From positions 1 to 48,003 of the forward strand of contig ALYF01000012.1 of the NCBI GenBank assembly GCA_000293845.2: 48,003 nucleotides of DNA. Direction: 5' to 3'. The notes beneath the pieces were generated by a model, which saw nothing but the letters and a program-made list of their open reading frames with translations, made no database searches and had not been told where the DNA came from. Positions 43,569 through 48,003 of the stretch are shown here, piece by piece (position 1 is the first letter of the stretch; every line of letters begins with the position of its first letter). This DNA comes from an alpha proteobacterium IMCC14465. GTDB taxonomy: Bacteria > Pseudomonadota > Alphaproteobacteria > RS24. The translations under genes and the position numbers were made by a program.

Positions 43569-46073
43569 ATGTTTGACAACCGCGCCACTCGTAAAATCAT
43601 TTTTTTCATAGCCATTGCCCTCATTGGTCTGCAACTCAATGCTTGTAGCGAGGACAGGGCTAATCAGGCGGAACTCATTTTATCTCAAATGACGCTTGAA
43701 GAAAAAATTGGACAAGTCATTCAGGCTGATATTGCCTCAGTCACGCCCGCAGAAGTTAAAGAATATAATCTCGGATCCATTCTAAATGGCGGCAATTCTG
43801 CACCGGGCGGGGGTAAATCAGCCGCATGGCAAGACTGGGTCGCCCTTGCCGATGCTTATTGGTTAGCATCAACCGATACATCTGATGGCGGTCTGGGTAT
43901 TCCAGCAATTTGGGGAACAGATGCCGTTCACGGTCATAACAATCTGCAATCAGCGACTATCTTTCCGCATAATATAGGCTTAGGGGCAACAGGCGATACA
44001 GATTTGTTGGAACGCATTGGCGCCGTCACTGCGCATGAAGTTCGCGCTACGGGTCTTGATTGGGTCTTCGCACCAACAGTTGCTGTCGCCCGCGATTACC
44101 GCTGGGGACGTACCTATGAAAGCTATTCGGAAAATCCACAACTTGTTTCAGATTTGGGTGCTGCTCTTGTTTTAGGGCTACAAGGCAAGCCCGGTTCAGA
44201 GACATTTTTGGGCGATAAGAAAACCATTGCAACTGCCAAACATTTTGTGGGTGACGGCGGAACGCAATATGGCATCGATAAGGGCGACACAATTGTTACA
44301 GAGCAAGAACTGCGTGACATTCATGCCTATCCCTATAAGCAGGCTTTTAAAAACGACGTGCAGACTGTCATGGCTTCATTCTCGAGTGTGAATGGTACCA
44401 AAATGCATGAAAGCAAAACTTATCTCACCGGCCTGCTCCGTGATGAAATGAATTTCAAAGGTTTTGTTATCGGCGATTGGAACGGCCATGCAGAGATACC
44501 CGGATGTACAGCAACTAATTGCCCCGATGCTCTCCTTGCTGGTGTCGACATGTATATGGCACCTGAAAGCTGGAAAGGCATTTACGAGTCTCTCAAATCA
44601 CAAGTGGAAAGCGGCGCCGTTCCAATGGCGCGCCTTGACGAAGCAGTGTTGAGAATTCTCCAAACCAAATTGAACGCCGGTGTCTTTGAAGCCGGTCTGC
44701 CTTCAAAACGCCCTGCAACACAACAGCAATCATTAGGAAGTGCCGAACACCGTGACGTAGCCCGCGAAGCCGTTCGTAAGTCCCTTGTGCTTTTGAAAAA
44801 TAATAATAACACTCTCCCCGTCAAACCCGGCAGTAATGTGCTTGTCGTTGGCGCGGCGGCGAATTCTATGAAAGATCAAACCGGCGGCTGGACGCTCTCA
44901 TGGCAAGGCAATAATAATTCCAATGAAGAATTTGAAACCGGTGAGACCATTTATGAGGGTCTTGAAACAGCCATCACGCAATCAGGTGGCACCATTAGCT
45001 GGTCAAAAGACGGTCGCTATCAACAAAAACCTGACACAGAGCCTGACATTGAGACTGATATGGCGCCTGATATAGCAATTGTTGTTTTCGGCGAAGAACC
45101 TTATGCGGAGTTTCACGGCGACCGCATGGATTTGATTTATGAATTTGAAGGCGACCCTAATCTCGCCATTCTCAAGCAACTAAAAGCCAAGGGCATTCCT
45201 GTAATATCCGTTTTCATAAGCGGGCGCCCACTTTGGGTAAACAGCCATATTAACCTGTCCGACTCTTTCGTCGCAGCATGGCTCCCCGGCACAGAAGCTG
45301 GCGGCATTGCAGATGTTTTGATTGCAGATGCCAATGGTAAGCCCCGATTTGATTTTGTCGGCAAACTGCCCTTTGCATGGCCCGTCGGGGCGACAGGCGA
45401 ATTAGTACGCAAAGATGCCGGTACAACTTTTCAATTCGGTTATGGTCTAAATTATGGCGATGATGTTCAAGTCGCCACCCTGCCCGTATCCGAAATTCTA
45501 AAAAAGCCCGAAGAAATCTTTTCAGGGGAAATCATTGCCAAAGGCAAGGCCGTCGACCCGTTGGAGTTTTATTTGGGTGATCTTACCAATTCGAACACCC
45601 CGGCTCCCATGCTTAATCTGACAAGCCTTGGCGGCAGTCTTGTTTCTGAAGGCACAGATTATCAAGCGCAGGAAGACTCCAGAAAATTAAGCTGGGTAAA
45701 TGCCAATAGAGCTGAGGCCTCAGCGCGTCTGGCGCGTCCGTTTGACCTTACCCAGATAGAAGATTATGAGAGGCTTACTCTTAGCCTGACGCTTAAAGTC
45801 TCCGCGACAGGCGATGATAATATCATACTGGGTATGGCGTGCGGTGAAGGTTGTCTTAGTGCGTTGAACATGTCGTCAACTTTGTCTGACCTCCCGCGCA
45901 ATCAGTGGAATAAGCTGGCTATTCCTCTCGCTTGTTTTGTTAATAAAGGGCTTGACCCAACCAAGGTCGAAGTCCCCTTATTCGTGCAAGCCAAACAAGG
46001 TTGGGAATTGTCACTTCATCAGGCGAGCCTTAGCAATGCCAAGACTGAAGAACTGACTGACTGTCCGCAGTAA
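43569..46073 (+). CDS. GH3 exo-beta-glucosidase lipoprotein (ExoP-like)
   Basis: 834 residues. A lipoprotein signal (LQLNAC, Cys26) anchors it in the envelope. The GH3 barrel has IWGTDAVHGHNN, KHFVGDGG (224-231) and the nucleophile Asp303 in VIGDWNGH; the GH3 C-terminal domain has LLKNNNNTLPV and VVVFGEEPYAE-like segments; the last about 170 residues form an extra beta-sandwich domain (DPLEFYLGDL onward). This layout and length match marine exo-1,3/1,4-beta-glucanases such as Pseudoalteromonas ExoP. It would release glucose from oligomers made by the GH16 enzyme. It is convergent with the symporter, 18 bp apart. Confidence 0.94.
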   Translation: MFDNRATRKIIFFIAIALIGLQLNACSEDRANQAELILSQMTLEEKIGQVIQADIASVTPAEVKEYNLGSILNGGNSAPGGGKSAAWQDWVALADAYWLASTDTSDGGLGIPAIWGTDAVHGHNNLQSATIFPHNIGLGATGDTDLLERIGAVTAHEVRATGLDWVFAPTVAVARDYRWGRTYESYSENPQLVSDLGAALVLGLQGKPGSETFLGDKKTIATAKHFVGDGGTQYGIDKGDTIVTEQELRDIHAYPYKQAFKNDVQTVMASFSSVNGTKMHESKTYLTGLLRDEMNFKGFVIGDWNGHAEIPGCTATNCPDALLAGVDMYMAPESWKGIYESLKSQVESGAVPMARLDEAVLRILQTKLNAGVFEAGLPSKRPATQQQSLGSAEHRDVAREAVRKSLVLLKNNNNTLPVKPGSNVLVVGAAANSMKDQTGGWTLSWQGNNNSNEEFETGETIYEGLETAITQSGGTISWSKDGRYQQKPDTEPDIETDMAPDIAIVVFGEEPYAEFHGDRMDLIYEFEGDPNLAILKQLKAKGIPVISVFISGRPLWVNSHINLSDSFVAAWLPGTEAGGIADVLIADANGKPRFDFVGKLPFAWPVGATGELVRKDAGTTFQFGYGLNYGDDVQVATLPVSEILKKPEEIFSGEIIAKGKAVDPLEFYLGDLTNSNTPAPMLNLTSLGGSLVSEGTDYQAQEDSRKLSWVNANRAEASARLARPFDLTQIEDYERLTLSLTLKVSATGDDNIILGMACGEGCLSALNMSSTLSDLPRNQWNKLAIPLACFVNKGLDPTKVEVPLFVQAKQGWELSLHQASLSNAKTEELTDCPQ

Positions 46074-46091
46074 ATTTTACGAGCCAACCTT

Positions 46092-47678
46092 CTACCAGAA
46101 GAAGATATAGATAGCTGTCAGCAGGACCCCGATAGAAATTGATACGCGGTTAAACAGTGCCGCGCTCTCAAAGCTAATGCCCGAAACGTCAACAGGCTGT
46201 CCGGGCTCAGGCTCTTTCGTAAGCAGGGAAATGATATAACCTGCCGCCATGCATCCGAGGAATACAACCCATATACGGATAACAAAAGGCGTGTCCGGCG
46301 TGGCCAGCTTAAGTATAATATTCGAGCCAACCGATACGATGAGCATGCCGAAAGCACCTTGTGCGTTACATCTCTGCCAGAACATGCCGAGCAAGAAAAC
46401 CGCCACAATACCCGGTGCTATATAACCTGAATATTCTTGAATGGTTTGAAAAGCACTTGCCATGCCACCCAAAAACGGGCGCGCCAAAATAACCGCAATC
46501 ACAATCGAGACCAATGCAGTCACCCGACCAACCGTCACATAATGCTGTTCGGTTTTCTCGGTCACGAGATAATCACGATAAATATCCATCGTGAAAATCG
46601 TCGAGATAGAATTCATCATTGATGCCAGTGACGACACAATCGCCGCGATAAGTGCGGCAAATACCAAGCCGCGCAGACCTTGCGGCATGAGTGTCATCAA
46701 AACTCCATAGGTAGAGTCTGGCTTAGCCTGGAGCGTTGCCATATCCAATTGGGCATTTTGTGCCAACCATAAAGCGGCAATGCCGGGTATCACAACAATG
46801 AGAGGTATTAACAGTTTCAAAAACGCAGCAAAAACCAACCCCTTACGCGCCTCTTGCAGGCTTTCAGCCCCTAACGCGCGTTGAATAATATACTGGTTGA
46901 ACCCCCAATAAGAGAAGTGCAAAACCCACAAACCACCAAGGAGAGTCCAGATACCCGGCAAATCCTGATAGCTTGGGTGCTCTGGTGATAAAATCATTTT
47001 AAAGTGGCCGGGAATATCATTCATCAACACACCAAAGCCACCAAGCATACTGCCGCCATTATTCACCATGGAAAGCAAAATACCTGTAATCGCCGCACCG
47101 CCGACAACCAAAATGACAACCTGAATAATATCGGTCAGCGCCACAGCTTTCAGGCCACCATATGTTGAGTAAAGCACGGCAAAAACAGCCAGCCCAATCA
47201 TGCAATACATGACACTCCATCCGGTAAGCGCGTTCAGCGCCAGCCCGCCTAACCACAACACAGCAGTTAGATTGACGGATGTGTAAAGCACAACCCAGAA
47301 AATCGCTAAGAGCAATTTCACCTCGCCACCAAAGCGGGTCTCTAAAAATTGCGGCATGGTGTAGATTTTTTTCTCAAGGAAAATTGGTAGGAAAAATTTT
47401 GCGACAATAATCAATACAAGCGCGGCCTGCCATTCATAGGCGGCAATTGCGAGCCCGACGACAAACCCCTGCCCTGACTGCCCGATAATCTGTTCAGCTG
47501 AAATATTGGCAGCAATCAAAGACGACCCGACAGCCCACCACTTCAGGCTATTCCCGGCGAGGAAGTAATCCTTACTGTTTATTTCGTGATCCGCAGGCGC
47601 TCTCGAAACATAAAGTGCGACACCCATCAATACGGCGCCATAAATCGCAATCACGGATAAATCTAGAAATGTAAGCAT
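46092..47678 (-). CDS. Sodium/solute symporter (SSS family), SGLT-like
   Basis: 528 residues with about 14 membrane helices. LKWWAVGSSLIAANISAEQI near residues 45-64 and GLVFAALIAAIVSSLASMMN near 337-356 are hallmark SGLT segments. FSYWGFNQYIIQRALGA is also typical of sodium/glucose-type carriers. It starts after GGGAGGGGTCA. Its promoter has the same 14-bp palindrome as zwf and gap, so glucose uptake is the likely role. Confidence 0.92.
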   Translation of the reverse strand: MLTFLDLSVIAIYGAVLMGVALYVSRAPADHEINSKDYFLAGNSLKWWAVGSSLIAANISAEQIIGQSGQGFVVGLAIAAYEWQAALVLIIVAKFFLPIFLEKKIYTMPQFLETRFGGEVKLLLAIFWVVLYTSVNLTAVLWLGGLALNALTGWSVMYCMIGLAVFAVLYSTYGGLKAVALTDIIQVVILVVGGAAITGILLSMVNNGGSMLGGFGVLMNDIPGHFKMILSPEHPSYQDLPGIWTLLGGLWVLHFSYWGFNQYIIQRALGAESLQEARKGLVFAAFLKLLIPLIVVIPGIAALWLAQNAQLDMATLQAKPDSTYGVLMTLMPQGLRGLVFAALIAAIVSSLASMMNSISTIFTMDIYRDYLVTEKTEQHYVTVGRVTALVSIVIAVILARPFLGGMASAFQTIQEYSGYIAPGIVAVFLLGMFWQRCNAQGAFGMLIVSVGSNIILKLATPDTPFVIRIWVVFLGCMAAGYIISLLTKEPEPGQPVDVSGISFESAALFNRVSISIGVLLTAIYIFFW

Positions 47679-47735
47679 TGACCCCTCCCGAAAATGTTAA
47701 AATCTCTGAATATTGAAAATAATAATTGCCTTTTA

Positions 47736-47749
47736 TGACAACGTTGTCA
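47736..47749. promoter_or_regulatory. LacI-type operator upstream of the SGLT-like symporter
   Basis: TGACAACGTTGTCA, a perfect 14-bp palindrome 58 bp before the symporter start. On the minus strand it begins with TTGACA, which may be the -35 box, as at zwf and gap. The rest of 47679-47904 has one weak hairpin (47821-47841) and no gene. Confidence 0.85.
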
Positions 47750-47904
47750 AATCATCACAATTTCAACGTAACGCGCAGGTCACTTAAACCCCGATAGAGT
47801 CCAGATGGAATTCAGATTCAGGCAGGCTTTTCAGTCCTGCCATGCGAATATGTGACAAGTTTTAAATCAGCTTATGTGAAAGTCAGTTGCGGTCGCGCAA
47901 AGGT

Positions 47905-48003
47905 TTAGGACGATTCCTGATTCTCTTCTTTTTGCTTCACAAGATCCAGCGCGACATCGACAATCATATCTTCCTGCCCGCCGACCATGCGTCGGCTTCC
48001 CAG
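47905..48003 (-). CDS. 4-hydroxy-2-oxovalerate aldolase, C-terminal fragment at window edge
   Basis: The last 32 codons and stop read LGSRRMVGGQEDMIVDVALD then LVKQKEENQESS. The RRMVGGQEDMIVDVALDL ending is highly characteristic of the DmpG/MhpE/BphI aldolases, which split 4-hydroxy-2-oxovalerate to pyruvate and acetaldehyde. The gene begins right of the window. It is the last gene of its transcript, and 226 bp separate it from the symporter. It may be the partner of the DmpF encoded at the left edge or belong to a separate pathway. Confidence 0.85.
   Translation of the reverse strand: MGSRRMVGGQEDMIVDVALDLVKQKEENQESS

Noticed and set aside
47821-47841. Hairpin GGCAGG...CCTGCC downstream of the aldolase as a terminator
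   Set aside because: The stem is only 6 bp and no U-run follows on the minus strand.
1-48003. The window as nearly all of a circular plasmid of about 49 kb
   Set aside because: The dmpF and aldolase ends would fit, but no replication, partition or mobilisation gene is present, so a self-replicating plasmid is unlikely; other explanations for the ends are kept as a finding.

Overview
The window looks like chromosomal DNA from a marine, aerobic, Gram-negative bacterium. An alphaproteobacterium is most likely, judging from the style of the GAPDH, SapC/TonB-receptor and photolyase genes and the rather AT-rich DNA, but this is an impression and not a measured placement. Almost every gene is intact and densely packed. 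I see no rRNA, tRNA, CRISPR array, replication gene or complete insertion sequence.

Region 1 (1-9.1 kb, minus strand) is a phenol meta-cleavage operon in the classic dmp order: dmpK-L-M-N-O-P (multicomponent phenol hydroxylase), dmpQ (ferredoxin), dmpB (catechol 2,3-dioxygenase), dmpC (semialdehyde dehydrogenase), dmpE (hydratase) and dmpF (acetaldehyde dehydrogenase, cut by the left edge). The hydrolase dmpD is absent between dmpC and dmpE. A textbook sigma-54 -24/-12 promoter lies just upstream of dmpK.

Region 2 (9.3-17.3 kb, minus strand) is a second operon: a Ycf48-like lipoprotein, an RND/MMPL transporter, a DUF1302 and a DUF1329 envelope protein, then a kappa-class (HCCA isomerase-like) and a second glutathione transferase-type protein. 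It also has a sigma-54 promoter at its head. Between the two systems' control points, divergently transcribed, is a DmpR/MopR-type sigma-54 activator (17.6-19.4 kb) that keeps the zinc ligands and phenol-contacting residues reported for MopR. Regions 1 and 2 therefore look like one phenol-responsive regulon that joins catabolism to an envelope transport system of unknown substrate.

Region 3 (19.5-25 kb) is a patchwork: a tyrosine recombinase without an ATG start, flanked by two tRNA-3'-end-like repeats that may mark an island border; a photolyase-like flavoprotein with apparently reversed domain order; a DoxX protein; a RimB-RimK fusion; and a frameshifted relic of a cadherin-like repeat protein.

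Region 4 (25-47.7 kb) is a beta-glucan (laminarin-type) to pyruvate locus. It has a LacI regulator, a complete Entner-Doudoroff operon (zwf-pgl-edd-glk-eda) followed by gap, a minus-strand operon of TonB receptor-SapC-cupin-tryptophan halogenase-like-GH16-sodium/solute symporter, a second LacI regulator, a GH3 exo-beta-glucosidase and a second symporter. Three near-identical 14-bp palindromes (upstream of zwf, gap and the second symporter) define a likely LacI regulon. The proposed flow is: GH16 cuts glucan, the TonB receptor imports oligomers, GH3 releases glucose, symporters bring it in, and Glk plus the Entner-Doudoroff enzymes and GAPDH oxidise it.

The right edge (47.9-48.0 kb) holds the last 32 codons of a 4-hydroxy-2-oxovalerate aldolase on the minus strand, the enzyme that should act with the DmpF at the opposite edge.
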